Notes under the pieces: generated by a model
What the model was told of the DNA's origin: nothing
The model's input: only the letters and a program-made list of their open reading frames with translations
The model's database searches: none
Made by a program: the position numbers and the translations under genes
Shown: positions 20,813-29,851 of the stretch, one piece after another
Layout of the letters: every line of letters begins with the position of its first letter
Numbering within the stretch: position 1 is the first letter of the stretch
From: Natranaerofaba carboxydovora
GTDB lineage: Bacteria; Bacillota; Natranaerobiia; Natranaerobiales; Natranaerofabaceae
Assembly (NCBI RefSeq): GCF_022539405.1
Contig: NZ_CP054394.1
Location: 2,240,501 to 2,304,500, forward strand
Reading direction: 5' to 3'
DNA length: 64,000 nucleotides

Positions 20813-20865
20813 TTAAAATACCTCCTTATTATTATAACATTAAAATTACTATTAAAAATTTTTAT

Positions 20866-22707
20866 TTAAATATTAATTTTTAACTCTTTTAACTTTTCTT
20901 CCGTTGGATGTCCTTGTTCGTTCCACCCTCTTAATCTGTAATACTCCTGAAGCATCTTCTCTTCGTCTTCTTCAGTAAATTTGTTTCCCTTAACAGGACC
21001 ATCAGGTATTTGTTCATAAAAACGTTTTGGAAGTTTTTCCTTTTTGTAATCTATACCCTGCATAACATTAAACATTCTGGTGGTATTCCATATTCTTTCT
21101 CCTATTTCCTTAAGCCTTTCGCTGCTCATTTCATCACCAGTTGCAGCCTCATAAAGCTCAAGGTAAGCATCCTCACTTATCCCAAAACTTCCAAAGTCAC
21201 ATTTGACCATAGTATCTAGCGCGGCTAGATAATCTTGATCGTCAATTACTATTTCAGCCTTCTTGTTTGTGCCGGTTCTTTCTATCTCTTCTCCATCAAA
21301 GAGTTCTCCACCAACTTCATAATTTATTGGAAAAGCCCTTTGATGACATGCTCCCCTATCAGCGGTTAGATAAGCAAGCCCCATTCCAGGAGAACTTCTT
21401 GGTTCAAAGGCAGGAAACTCCATACCTTTAACATGACAGGCAAATTCTTTTGACTTAGTGTTTAACTTCTTAGAAGCCCTGGACACACCGGTTGATAGCA
21501 GCTTACCAAGTTTACCTTCGACACCCGCCGTATCTATTATAGCCTTTTCTAGGTTTTCTGCAGAGCCAAAAGACAACTCTATCCCATCAAAATCCTCTGC
21601 TTTCATAATTCCTTTTTCGTAACATTCCATTGCAAAACCAAGCACTCCGCCCATACTCATTCCATCTAGACCAAGGGCATCACATAGATAAACAAGATAG
21701 GTTAACTCCTTGACATCTGTTAGTCCAAGATTAGCTCCCATAAGTGCTGAGGTTTCATACTCTACGATATCTGACTTTGTTCCTTTTCTTTTTCCTTCTC
21801 TAATAACGCCCTGCTTACTACAGGCTATAGGGCACGAGGCACATCCTTCATGCCTTAGCCAAAGTTTGTCCCTTTGATCTATATGTGATATACCTTTGGG
21901 TTCAGAAGTGCCTTTTTGGTAATTATTCACCGGCAAAAGCCCTTCTTGATGAGAAAACCACATAGTAGGGGCAGTACCAAAGTTTGAAAGTTCTTCAATT
22001 TCTTCTGATGATTCTAGCCCACCAATTGCTTTATCTATAGCCTTCTTGAATTTTTCTTTATCCTTTACGCTTACCATGTTTGTTCCTTTTACTGCCACAG
22101 CTTTGAGATTTTTGGCACCCATAACAGCTCCTATACCGCCCCTGCCAGCCTGTCTATTATATTCGCATGATACAAGGGAGAAGGGCACTTGATTCTCACC
22201 GGCAGGTCCAATACAAGCTGTTTTGTAGGAGTTATCATTTAACTCTTCTCTGATTTTTTCTTTTGTTTCAAATGTATCCAGACCTTTTAAATTTTCCCCG
22301 TCCCTAAATTCTACGTGGCCATCTTCAATTTTTAAATAAATAGGTTTTTGTGCGTTTCCTGTAACCATTACTGCATCAAACCCAGCGTATTTAACCTCCT
22401 GGGCAAAGTGCCCCCCAAAATATGAATCTACAAAACCTCCAGTAAGGGGTGAAGTCGAAATTATAACCCCTCTCATAGCAGGAGCCCTTGTACCTGTCAA
22501 AGGCCCCGTGGCAAATATAAGAGGATTATTATATCCAAGGGGATGAATCATCTTCCCGTTATTACAACTTTCTCTGTACAAAAGCCATGCTCCAAGACCC
22601 TTGCCACCAACATACTTTTCCATAACTTCCCGGGAAAGTATCTCTACTTCATAGGTTTCTTTTTCTAAATCAATTTTCAGTACTTTTCTAGTCAAAGGCT
22701 CAATCAT
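20866..22707 (-). CDS. Aldehyde:ferredoxin oxidoreductase (tungsten/pterin enzyme)
   Basis: Oxidises aldehydes to acids with ferredoxin as acceptor, using a bis-pterin tungsten cofactor and one [4Fe-4S] cluster. The 613-residue protein has VGGKGLGAWLLYRE, GPLTGTRAPAMRG, RGGIGAVMGAKNLKAVAVKG, the cluster motif CASCPIACSK and later LCDALGLDGMSMGG with the fourth Cys, and MEFPAFEPRSSPGMGLAYLT. Start ATG 22707 is placed nine bases after GGAG and overlaps the ferredoxin stop by 8 bases. The moeA/mogA block nearby supplies the cofactor route. Substrate is not determined. Confidence 0.94.
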   Translation of the reverse strand: MIEPLTRKVLKIDLEKETYEVEILSREVMEKYVGGKGLGAWLLYRESCNNGKMIHPLGYNNPLIFATGPLTGTRAPAMRGVIISTSPLTGGFVDSYFGGHFAQEVKYAGFDAVMVTGNAQKPIYLKIEDGHVEFRDGENLKGLDTFETKEKIREELNDNSYKTACIGPAGENQVPFSLVSCEYNRQAGRGGIGAVMGAKNLKAVAVKGTNMVSVKDKEKFKKAIDKAIGGLESSEEIEELSNFGTAPTMWFSHQEGLLPVNNYQKGTSEPKGISHIDQRDKLWLRHEGCASCPIACSKQGVIREGKRKGTKSDIVEYETSALMGANLGLTDVKELTYLVYLCDALGLDGMSMGGVLGFAMECYEKGIMKAEDFDGIELSFGSAENLEKAIIDTAGVEGKLGKLLSTGVSRASKKLNTKSKEFACHVKGMEFPAFEPRSSPGMGLAYLTADRGACHQRAFPINYEVGGELFDGEEIERTGTNKKAEIVIDDQDYLAALDTMVKCDFGSFGISEDAYLELYEAATGDEMSSERLKEIGERIWNTTRMFNVMQGIDYKKEKLPKRFYEQIPDGPVKGNKFTEEDEEKMLQEYYRLRGWNEQGHPTEEKLKELKINI

Positions 22708-23161
22708 TTTTTTCAACTCCTTCCCGGTAAAGCTTAATAGCCCCTTTCGGGCAGTTTTTTATACAAGCAGGCTCTCCATCGCAAAGCTCGCATTTATACG
22801 CTTTTTTGTCTTTTATAACTATTACACCTTTAGGGCAGTATTCTTCACATCTACCACAGCCTGTACATTTTTCATTATTTATAGATACTACTTCTAAACT
22901 TATTTCATTACCCTCATTATCTTTTTTAATGATATTTTTCTTTGATATTGCTGATACAGGACAAACCCTTTCGCAAGCTGCATTGTCACATTGATTACAA
23001 GCTACGGGTTCCACAAAGATACCATCTTTTAGATCTTCTACTTTTAACATGGCATACCTTGGGTTATACCCTCCAAAGTTCTCTTCACAACATGTAAGCA
23101 TACAAATATTACAACCAGTACAAAGATCAAATTCCGGGATTAGTTTAGCTATTTTCATCAT
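22700..23161 (-). CDS. Multi-cluster 4Fe-4S ferredoxin partner of AOR
   Basis: A 153-residue protein of the HycB/AOR-associated type with four cysteine groups: CTGCNICMLTC, CNQCDNAACERVCP, CTGCGRCEEYCP and CELCDGEPACIKNCP, enough for about four [4Fe-4S] clusters. It is cotranslated with AOR (8-base overlap) and is thus its likely electron partner. First gene of the operon, preceded by a GGGGGA site and, 140-200 bases further up, by a promoter and TGTACA operator candidates. Confidence 0.93.
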   Translation of the reverse strand: MMKIAKLIPEFDLCTGCNICMLTCCEENFGGYNPRYAMLKVEDLKDGIFVEPVACNQCDNAACERVCPVSAISKKNIIKKDNEGNEISLEVVSINNEKCTGCGRCEEYCPKGVIVIKDKKAYKCELCDGEPACIKNCPKGAIKLYREGVEKND

Positions 23162-23297
23162 CCCCCTTCTATAAACATAATTTTAAAACTAAGAAACTTA
23201 AAAGTAGGAATTAAGTAACCACAAAAAGAAGACAACTTACATCTGACTTCAATACATAAAGGTGCCATAACATAAAGATTGTAAAGATGGTTCAATC

Positions 23298-23317
23298 TGT
23301 ACAGTTTTTATTGTACA
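23298..23317 (-). promoter_or_regulatory. Candidate operator with two TGTACA half-sites, ferredoxin-AOR operon
   Basis: TGTACA occurs at 23298-23303 and 23312-23317 (14 bases apart), in the minus-strand context TTTGTACAATAAAAACTGTACAG. The same hexamer pair lies in the leader of the GbsR-like gene at 24124-24138. It is just downstream of a -10 box, the position of a repressor site. Assignment to the GbsR-like protein is inference. Confidence 0.5.
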
Positions 23318-23325
23318 AACTGACA

Positions 23326-23356
23326 ATATTATACCCTAAGTTGAGTAATTATGCAA
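23326..23356 (-). promoter_or_regulatory. Candidate sigma-A promoter of ferredoxin-AOR operon
   Basis: Minus-strand TTGCAT, 17 bases, TATAAT (the -10 lies near 23328-23333) sits about 165 bases upstream of the ferredoxin start and directly upstream of the TGTACA operator pair. The leader from here to 23162 holds no other feature I can name. Confidence 0.5.
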
Positions 23357-23376
23357 ATCAACTTAATAAATTTCAG

Positions 23377-23499
23377 TACAAAATTCTATTCACATAATTA
23401 AGCTCTAACGACATCCTATCATTAGAGCTTAATTATCCTGCTTTCTCATTACAATTATAAACAAAACTTTGTTTATTGACTTTTTGCACCAAAATCAAT
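23377..23499 (-). repeat. Family 1 repeat, rearranged internal-deletion copy (reverse orientation)
   Basis: Reading the minus strand: GATTTTGGTGCAAAAAGTC, AACAAAGTTTTGTTTATAATTG, AATGAGAAAGCAGGA, then a single perfect-ended hairpin AATTAAGCTCTAA ... TTAGAGCTTAATT, then ATGTGAATAGAATTTTGTA. The first tip hairpin survives while the second and the right half are lost. It lies between the GbsR-like gene and the ferredoxin gene and could terminate the former. Confidence 0.75.
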
Positions 23500-23567
23500 T
23501 TTTCTTTTTTGCAATAATAAAAGACAAAAAAAAGTAAAGGAGAAGAAAAAGAGAGAGGGGGTAGGGG

Positions 23568-24107
23568 CTATTTTTCAGGTGGGATTAATTTGAATATCTC
23601 ACCAGATTCTACGCTATCAGCAAGTTTACCTAGCCAGTTATAATAGGTCTTACCTTCTTCTAATTTCTCTAAATCTGATTTCGCTTTTTCTCTTATTTCG
23701 CTGTCTTCACTTTCTAACAATTCCTGGAGTTCAGGTTCAGCGCGTCTTATTGCATCCATATTAGCCTCAATCTCTCTTCTCCACATGGGAACGAAAAAAT
23801 TTATAAAGTGAGTGAAAAAGTTCTTTTCACCCAGATAAAGATCCTTTCTAACACCTTTTCTCCATACTTTTTTGACCATTTTATTTTTCTCTAAATTTCT
23901 AACACCTGTACTCATACTGGTCTTACTCATTCCCATAGACTCCTGAAGTTCGTCTAATGTCATTGGTTCATCGCTAAAATATAATATAGAAAATAAGTGC
24001 CCTATACTTGGAGTTATCCCATAAAGATCCATGGTTTTTGCCAGAGCGGACCCTACGTCATTTCTAGCCCTTTCTAATTTCTCTTTGTCATTTTCTTTTT
24101 CATCCAT
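23568..24107 (-). CDS. GbsR/MarR-family winged-helix transcriptional regulator
   Basis: A 179-residue DNA-binding protein with the GbsR layout: helix SALAKTMDLYGITPSIGHLFSILYF in segments, helix-turn-helix MTLDELQESMGMSKTSMSTGVRNLE near residues 57-80, wing MVKKVWRKGVRKDLYLGE, and a long helical C-terminal dimer region. In Bacillus, GbsR senses choline and represses betaine synthesis and choline uptake genes. I choose ATG 24107 after AGGTGG; an open stretch upstream is unlikely to be translated. It lies between the AOR operon and a small membrane protein gene. Its own leader carries the TGTACA pair also seen before the AOR operon. Confidence 0.85.
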   Translation of the reverse strand: MDEKENDKEKLERARNDVGSALAKTMDLYGITPSIGHLFSILYFSDEPMTLDELQESMGMSKTSMSTGVRNLEKNKMVKKVWRKGVRKDLYLGEKNFFTHFINFFVPMWRREIEANMDAIRRAEPELQELLESEDSEIREKAKSDLEKLEEGKTYYNWLGKLADSVESGEIFKLIPPEK

Positions 24108-24123
24108 TATTAACCACCTACTT

Positions 24124-24138
24124 TGTACAATTTGTACA
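24124..24138 (-). promoter_or_regulatory. Candidate autoregulatory operator, TGTACA pair
   Basis: TGTACA-ATT-TGTACA lies 17 bases upstream of the start codon of the GbsR-like gene. About 20 bases further upstream on the minus strand a TTGCTA-17-TATAAT promoter candidate is present (around 24156-24190). The shared hexamer with 23298-23317 suggests one regulator for both units. Confidence 0.5.
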
Positions 24139-24261
24139 GTTATTTCTTTACGTCTTAATAATATTATATTCTTTTCCTGCGTATTTAGCAAGTTATTATG
24201 AACAAATTCAATATTTTTCTTTGTCTTATTCATCAGAATATTTTACTATAATATCACTTAA

Positions 24262-24732
24262 TCAGATAGCTTCATCGTCAATATATTCTTCTTCTGTATA
24301 ATCTTGGCCTTGTACTAGCTTTTCTTCAAAACACCTCATTACTAAAACACCGGCAATAACACTTAGTACAATATTTAGCTCTAACTGTTGCAGTGGTGTA
24401 AAGACCCACCCGAGAAAGATATTATCCATTGGATCTTTCACCCCAAACCAACCTTGCCAGGTTACATGGGGAATAAAAGATATCACCAGAAAAACCACTA
24501 CAGGTATGAATTTTATGTAATTTAATTTTACATCTGCCCTGATTACATTCAAAATAGTTCGCCACTCTAAGATAGCACCCAAAACAACTCCCCAAAGAGA
24601 TAATAGTAAAGAATGGAAAATAAGTAAACTCTCAGAAGGTTCTTGTGAAATGACCCAGGCACTGCTTGACATCAAATTAAGCACTATAACAGCACCAATA
24701 AGTAATAGGACCAACGCTAACCTGCTTTTCAT
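24262..24732 (-). CDS. Small four-helix membrane protein, unknown function
   Basis: 156 residues with a GAGGTG ribosome site before the ATG. Four hydrophobic segments: LALVLLLIGAVIVLNLM, LLIFHSLLLSLWGVVLGAIL, YIKFIPVVVFLVISFIP and LELNIVLSVIAGVLVMRCF; acidic tail rich in Asp and Glu. I do not recognise the family. It sits upstream of the GbsR-like gene on the same strand, with 154 bases between its stop and that gene's start, in which the regulator's own promoter seems to lie. Confidence 0.65.
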   Translation of the reverse strand: MKSRLALVLLLIGAVIVLNLMSSSAWVISQEPSESLLIFHSLLLSLWGVVLGAILEWRTILNVIRADVKLNYIKFIPVVVFLVISFIPHVTWQGWFGVKDPMDNIFLGWVFTPLQQLELNIVLSVIAGVLVMRCFEEKLVQGQDYTEEEYIDDEAI

Positions 24733-24763
24733 GAAATTTCACCTCTCGTATTAATAAAATAGT

Positions 24764-24827
24764 AATTCAGGCTGCAAAAAGTCATATGAACAAAGTTTTA
24801 TTAATAGACTTTTTGCACCAAAATCAA
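24764..24827 (+). repeat. Family 1 repeat reduced to its two ends
   Basis: AATTCAGGCTGCAAAAAGTC, ATATGAACAAAGTTTTATT joins directly to AATAGACTTTTTGCACCAAAATCAA. About 160 bases of interior are absent compared with full copies, leaving a 64-bp miniature hairpin between the MBL gene and the membrane protein gene. The two ends also differ at the variable base positions inside the terminal repeat. Confidence 0.8.
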
Positions 24828-24845
24828 TAATAAAACTTAAATTAA

Positions 24846-25595
24846 TCAAACTATGTAGGTCTTACCTTCTATAGCCAAATTAGTATCCTCAAACACCTCT
24901 CTTGCTTCGTAGAGAAGGTTTTTTTCTTCATAAAATGGCCAGAAGTGAGTTAAAATAAGCTTCTTGACAGCGGCTTTTTTGGCCAAATTAGCAGCATCTT
25001 TTGTTGACATGTGTCCTGGCACTGTCCCTTTGTCTTCTTCCATTAAAGAACTCTCACACAATAACAGGTCAGCATTTTCACAAAGCTTAAACAGCTCACT
25101 TCTAAGGGAAAGTGAGCTATCTCCGGTGTACACTATTTTTTTGCCGTTATATTTAATAGCAAAAGCTGCACATTTCATTGGATGATTAGTTTCTAACCAT
25201 TCTATCAAAAAAGGATCAAAGGGATAATCAAGGCCTGCTTGAAGTTTGATCACAGAAAAAATATTCTGGTAGTTTTCTAATTGTCTTACCTCATACTGCG
25301 GTTCATTAGGCGTATATATTCTTAAAGGTGAATTTATATTACCCATTCTCATATTTGCGCTCCAAGCATGTCTTAGAGAGTGAATATCAGCTTTATGATC
25401 AGGATGATGATGGGAGAGCAAAACACCCTTTAAATTCGTAATGTCAATATGTCTTTGAAGCCTGCTTAAAACTCCACTGCCAAGATCTAAGAGCAGATAA
25501 TCACTACCGCCCTTCACCAAATACCCAGAACATGCCCCGTCTTTTGGAGGGAAAGGAGAATACTTCCCTAGCACCGTCACTTCAAACTCGGCCAC
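24846..25595 (-). CDS. MBL-fold metallo-hydrolase
   Basis: A 249-residue metallo-beta-lactamase-fold enzyme with the zinc motif LLSHHHPDHKAD near residue 64, IVYTGDSS (metal ligand Asp) near 157, CESSLMEED and GHMSTKDAANLA, and the final His in ILTHFWPFY. This pattern resembles the RNase Z/PhnP-like group of small hydrolases; substrate unknown. I choose GTG 25595, eight bases after GAGGGG, over an upstream in-frame GTG that overlaps the ribosome site. Flanked on both sides by family 1 repeats, so likely a single-gene unit. Confidence 0.85.
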   Translation of the reverse strand: MAEFEVTVLGKYSPFPPKDGACSGYLVKGGSDYLLLDLGSGVLSRLQRHIDITNLKGVLLSHHHPDHKADIHSLRHAWSANMRMGNINSPLRIYTPNEPQYEVRQLENYQNIFSVIKLQAGLDYPFDPFLIEWLETNHPMKCAAFAIKYNGKKIVYTGDSSLSLRSELFKLCENADLLLCESSLMEEDKGTVPGHMSTKDAANLAKKAAVKKLILTHFWPFYEEKNLLYEAREVFEDTNLAIEGKTYIV

Positions 25596-25662
25596 AATTA
25601 ACACCCCTCAGCTGCACCTTTTATTGTTTCCTTGCTTCCAACAAAATTACCTGTATCAAGCT

Positions 25663-25887
25663 TTGATTCAACTGCAAAAAGTCATATGAGCAAAGTTTTG
25701 TTTTTAATTGCAATACATCTTGATGAGAAAACAGGAGAAATAAGGCCTAATGACAGGACGTCATTAGCTAATTGAACTCACGATGAGTTCATTAATTAGG
25801 TAGCCTTATTTCGACTGCTGACGAATCTTAGATGTATCAATTAAAAACACTATAATTATGTGAATAGACTTTTTGCAGTAGAATCAA
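25663..25887 (+). repeat. Family 1 palindromic repeat, full-length copy
   Basis: 225 bp. Ends TTGATTCAACTGCAAAAAGTC and its near-perfect complement ending GTAGAATCAA. Inner pairing is very clear here: GTTTTTAATTG(CA)ATACATCT with AGATGTATCAATTAAAAAC, GCAG and AAATAAGG with CCTTATTT and CTGC, and the tip hairpins CTAATGACAGGACGTCATTAG-like and GAACTCACGATGAGTTC. It sits 14 bases after the argH stop, before the MBL gene. Confidence 0.9.
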
Positions 25888-25901
25888 CTTTTGATTTGCT
25901 T

Positions 25902-27311
25902 TTATATTAACTTCACAAGTTTCTCACAAGTAGCTTCCTGACTTAAAACTTCCTTTCTAGCAACTTCTATCTGTCTCATAACCTCTGTCTCAGCGGGGCC
26001 ACCCCTGCTTTTTTTCTGCTGCACAGAATCTTTCGGGTCAAGATAGTAGAAGGCCTTTTCATCTAACACAGGGGAAATATCTTTTAACTCTTCAAGGGTT
26101 AACTCAGATAGAAGTTTGTTATTCTCCTGACAATATAAAACAGCTTTGCCCACAAGAGCATGGGCATCTCTAAAGGATATCCCCTTTTTCACCATATAAT
26201 CAGCAAGGTCAGTAGCATTTGAGAAGTCACTGTATACAGCTTCTTTCATCTTTTCTTCATTAACTTTGATTCCAGGTAACATCCCGGTAAACAAAGTTAT
26301 AGAAACCATTAGGGTCTCCACAGCATCAAAAAAACCTTCTTTGTCCTCCTGCATATCTTTATTATATGCTAAGGGAAGTGCTTTCAAAGTGACAAAGAGA
26401 CCATTAAGAGAACCAAGGACCCTTCCTACCTTACCCCTAATTAGCTCGGCTACATCGGGGTTTTTCTTCTGGGGCATAATACTTGACCCGGTACAAAAAC
26501 TATCATCAAGCTCTATGAATCCATACTCCGAAGAAGACCATAAGATGATATCCTCACTGAATCTACTTAGATGAGTCATAATAGTACTCATACAAAACAA
26601 AAACTCTAACACAAAATCCCTATCACTTACTGCATCCATGCTGTTTTCATACAGCCTCTCAAATTGAAGCTCATCCCTAACCGACTCTCTATCAATAGGA
26701 TAACTCGTACCTGCAAGGGCACAGGCACCAAGGGGCATTATATCAACCCTTTTATACAGATCAAAAAGTCTCTCAACGTCTCTACTCAACATCCCGTAAT
26801 ATGACATCAAATGATGACCAAGACTTATAGGCTGAGCCCTCTGCAGGTGGGTATAACCAGGCATTACAGTAAGTTTATGTTCATCTGCAAGATCTAGAAC
26901 TGCTTTTTCTAGTTCTATCAAAAGTTCTATCATCCCCACAAGCCTATCTCTTGCATAAAGATGTAGATCAAGGGCAACCTGGTCGTTTCTGCTCCTTGCA
27001 GTATGGATCTTCTTTGCCACATCACCTATAATCTCTATAAGCCTTGCTTCTATATTCATATGAATATCTTCATGCTCGACTTTGTAAGAGAACTTACCTT
27101 CTTTAATTTCACTTTCTACCTGTAAAAGCCCTTTTAAGATTTTATCTCTATCATCTGAGGTTATTATTTCTCTTTCAGCAAGCATCTTTACATGGGCTCT
27201 ACTGCCTATAATGTCATAAAGGGCTAGTTTTTTGTCAAAATCTATTGAAGCATTGAATTTTTCCACAAGCTTATCAGTTTCCCCGGTAAACCTGCCTCCC
27301 CAGAGCTTCAT
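25902..27311 (-). CDS. argH: Argininosuccinate lyase
   Basis: Splits argininosuccinate to arginine and fumarate, the last step of arginine synthesis. The 469-residue protein begins MKLWGGRFTGETDKLVEKFNAS in segments and has KIHTARSRNDQVALDLHLY, MPGYTHLQRAQPISLGHHL and the superfamily signature GSSIMPQKKNPDVAELIRGK near residue 280. It follows argG by 38 bases and ends the arginine gene cluster. Canonical in all respects. Confidence 0.97.
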   Translation of the reverse strand: MKLWGGRFTGETDKLVEKFNASIDFDKKLALYDIIGSRAHVKMLAEREIITSDDRDKILKGLLQVESEIKEGKFSYKVEHEDIHMNIEARLIEIIGDVAKKIHTARSRNDQVALDLHLYARDRLVGMIELLIELEKAVLDLADEHKLTVMPGYTHLQRAQPISLGHHLMSYYGMLSRDVERLFDLYKRVDIMPLGACALAGTSYPIDRESVRDELQFERLYENSMDAVSDRDFVLEFLFCMSTIMTHLSRFSEDIILWSSSEYGFIELDDSFCTGSSIMPQKKNPDVAELIRGKVGRVLGSLNGLFVTLKALPLAYNKDMQEDKEGFFDAVETLMVSITLFTGMLPGIKVNEEKMKEAVYSDFSNATDLADYMVKKGISFRDAHALVGKAVLYCQENNKLLSELTLEELKDISPVLDEKAFYYLDPKDSVQQKKSRGGPAETEVMRQIEVARKEVLSQEATCEKLVKLI

Positions 27312-27349
27312 AAAAGTTCACCTCTATTCACTTCTTATCGATCAGGTCC

Positions 27350-28555
27350 TTAGTTTTTCTTCTTTCTTTCAATTATACCCTGATTCATAGCCGAAAGGCC
27401 AAACAAATTAATAAACCCTTCCGCATCTTTTTGATCATACACTTCATCTTCCTCAAAAGTTGCCAGCTCTTCGTTGTATAAACTATACGGAGAAGTTCTT
27501 CCAGCAATTTGGACAGAACCCTTGTACAATTTCAGTTTAACCTTACCTGTAACATTCTTTTGGGTTTCATCAACAAAAGCATCAAGGGAATCTTTAAGCT
27601 TCGTGAACCATAGACCATTATAAACCAGTTCAGCATACTTCTGACTTACAGTCTCTTTGAAATGCATAGTATCTTTGTCTAAGACAAGATATTCTAGCTC
27701 ATTCTTAGCTGTAAACAACAACGTACCACCAGGTGTCTCATATACTCCTCTAGATTTCATCCCAAGAAGCCTGTTCTCAACAATATCAATCCGGCCAATT
27801 CCGTGTTTTCCAGCTATGTCATTAAGCTTTTCAAGCATTGGTACCGGTTCGAATTTTTCCCCGTCTACTTTAATAGGGATACCCTGCTCAAATTCTAGTT
27901 CTAGATAGCAAGGTTCGTCTGGAGCCTTTTCAGGTGAATCAGTCATTAAGAACATGTCATCTTCAGGCTCAAAGTATGGATCTTCAAGGACACCGCCTTC
28001 ATAGCTTGAGTGCCACAGATTCCTATCTATACTAAAAGGTTTGTCCTTACTTACAGGAACAGGGATATTATTATCTTCAGCATATTTAATACAGTCTTCC
28101 CTGCTTTTAAGATCCCACTCCCTCCATGGAGCGATGATTTTCAAATGAGGCATTAAAGATTTGACTGTCAGTTCAAATCTAACCTGATCATTTCCTTTCC
28201 CTGTACAGCCGTGAGCTATGGCATCCGCTCCTTCTTTTTCTGCAATTTCACATAACCTCTTTGCAAGGACAGGTCTTGCAATTGCAGTTCCAAGAAGATA
28301 CTTTCCTTCATACAGAGCGCTTGCCTTCAGGGTAGGATAGACATAGTCAGTCACAAACTCCTCTGTCAAGTCCTCTACGTATGCTTTTTCGGCCCCTGTT
28401 TTAAGGGCTTTTTCTCTAACAGGTTCCAAATCTTCTTTTTGCCCCACATCTCCTACCATAGCAATTACTTCACAATCATATAAGTTTTTTAACCATTGTA
28501 CAGCAACAGACGTATCTAGGCCGCCTGAATATGCCATTACTACTTTTTTAACCAT
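27350..28555 (-). CDS. argG: Argininosuccinate synthase
   Basis: Joins citrulline and aspartate with ATP. The 401-residue protein has the N-type ATP pyrophosphatase loop [32 protein letters not shown], and [29 protein letters not shown] site precedes the ATG. The 293-base gap to argF upstream suggests its own promoter or internal start; no T-box motif is visible there. Confidence 0.97.
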   Translation of the reverse strand: MVKKVVMAYSGGLDTSVAVQWLKNLYDCEVIAMVGDVGQKEDLEPVREKALKTGAEKAYVEDLTEEFVTDYVYPTLKASALYEGKYLLGTAIARPVLAKRLCEIAEKEGADAIAHGCTGKGNDQVRFELTVKSLMPHLKIIAPWREWDLKSREDCIKYAEDNNIPVPVSKDKPFSIDRNLWHSSYEGGVLEDPYFEPEDDMFLMTDSPEKAPDEPCYLELEFEQGIPIKVDGEKFEPVPMLEKLNDIAGKHGIGRIDIVENRLLGMKSRGVYETPGGTLLFTAKNELEYLVLDKDTMHFKETVSQKYAELVYNGLWFTKLKDSLDAFVDETQKNVTGKVKLKLYKGSVQIAGRTSPYSLYNEELATFEEDEVYDQKDAEGFINLFGLSAMNQGIIERKKKN

Positions 28556-28848
28556 TTTTAGCTCCCTCCCATAAATCTAAAATCCATTGCTCTATTTGTT
28601 TTTTGTTCTATTTCTTATCCATTTGAAAATCCCAAAAAACATAAGTAGTGATTTTAGTAGTCTAAAGATAATTAAAACTCCTTATTTGGTAATAATTTAC
28701 ATGATAATAAGATTTCTTATTTGCCCGATAAAGATAGCGCAAAAGGTAGAGGCAGGGAAAAAAGCTAGAGCATTTTATAATATAAACACTTTTATGTTTT
28801 AAAAAATCCCAATATCAAAAAATTAGCTTATGCGGGTAGCTATTTTCC
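28556..28848. other. argF-argG intergenic region
   Basis: 293 bases, AT-rich, without repeat-family sequence. Minus-strand GGGTAGAGGC-like sequence near the argF stop pairs loosely with GCCTCTACCC (28753-28862 region: GGTAGAGGCAGGG and CCCTAGCCTCTACC), giving a possible long hairpin after argF. A 71-codon plus-strand frame here has no ribosome site or recognisable product and is not called. Confidence 0.35.
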
Positions 28849-29817
28849 CTAGCCTCTACCCCCATCCATCATTAATGACACCAGTATCCCTTTTTGCGCA
28901 TGCAGCCTATTTTCAGCTTCTACAAACACCCTTGATTTTTTACCTTCCATAACGCTATCTGTTATTTCCTCATCCCGGTGTGCCGGAAGACAGTGTAAAA
29001 CTATTGCATCTTGATGTGCCTTAGCTAGTAAGTCATCATTAAGCTGAAATGGAGTAAGATCTTTTAGCCTTTCTTCTTTTTCAGCTTCATCTCCCATACT
29101 TACCCATACATCAGTATATAAAACCTGACTTTCTGCTACTGCTTCTGCTGGATCATCAGTAATTTTTATCTTACTTCCCTGTTTACTAGCAATCTCTTTT
29201 GCCTCATTAACAATATCTTCTCTAGGAAAATACTTTTTGGGTGCACCAATGGTTATGTTTATCCCCATTTTGCTGCATCCGTATAGAAGAGAATGGGCCA
29301 TATTATTTTTGCCATCACCTAAATATGTCAAAGACAAACCAGAGAATGAATCAAACTCTTCTTTGATGGTCAAAAGATCTGCCATCACTTGACAGGGATG
29401 ATAAAGATCAGTCAAACCATTTATCACTGGTACACTAGAATAATCAGAAAGCTCTGTTATAGTATCATGAGAAAAAGTTCTAACCATAATCCCATCAAGA
29501 TATCCAGATAAAACCCTTGCGGTATCTTTTATTGGTTCTCCTCTTTTTAGCTGTAGATCATTCGAGCTCAAAAATAACCCCATTCCACCAAGCTGGTGGA
29601 TAGCCACCTCAAAGGAAACCCTTGTTCTAGTAGATGGCTTTTCAAACAACATCCCAAGAGTTTTCCCTGCAAGGTAAGGCGTTTTGGTGCCTTGTTTTTG
29701 TTCTTTCTTTATCTTACTAGACAAATCCAATATGGACTCTAACTCTTCTTTACCAAAATCCTTAAGGGTCAAAAAATCCCTACCCTTTAAAGACTCTATC
29801 GTCCTATCAATAGCCAC
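28849..29817 (-). CDS. argF: Ornithine carbamoyltransferase
   Basis: Forms citrulline from ornithine and carbamoyl phosphate. The 322-residue protein has the carbamoyl-phosphate loop FEKPSTRTRVSFEVA, DLYHPCQVMADLLTI, GDGKNNMAHSLLYG and the ornithine loop LHCLPAHRDEEIT. I choose GTG 29817 (VAIDRTIESLKGRD) because AGGAGGTG precedes it by eight bases; the longer in-frame start at 29865 would lie inside the adjacent family 1 repeat and is rejected. Separated from carB by that repeat. Confidence 0.96.
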   Translation of the reverse strand: MAIDRTIESLKGRDFLTLKDFGKEELESILDLSSKIKKEQKQGTKTPYLAGKTLGMLFEKPSTRTRVSFEVAIHQLGGMGLFLSSNDLQLKRGEPIKDTARVLSGYLDGIMVRTFSHDTITELSDYSSVPVINGLTDLYHPCQVMADLLTIKEEFDSFSGLSLTYLGDGKNNMAHSLLYGCSKMGINITIGAPKKYFPREDIVNEAKEIASKQGSKIKITDDPAEAVAESQVLYTDVWVSMGDEAEKEERLKDLTPFQLNDDLLAKAHQDAIVLHCLPAHRDEEITDSVMEGKKSRVFVEAENRLHAQKGILVSLMMDGGRG

Positions 29818-29851
29818 GGACTTAGCACCTCCTGTGTAGGAACTCGGGTTT

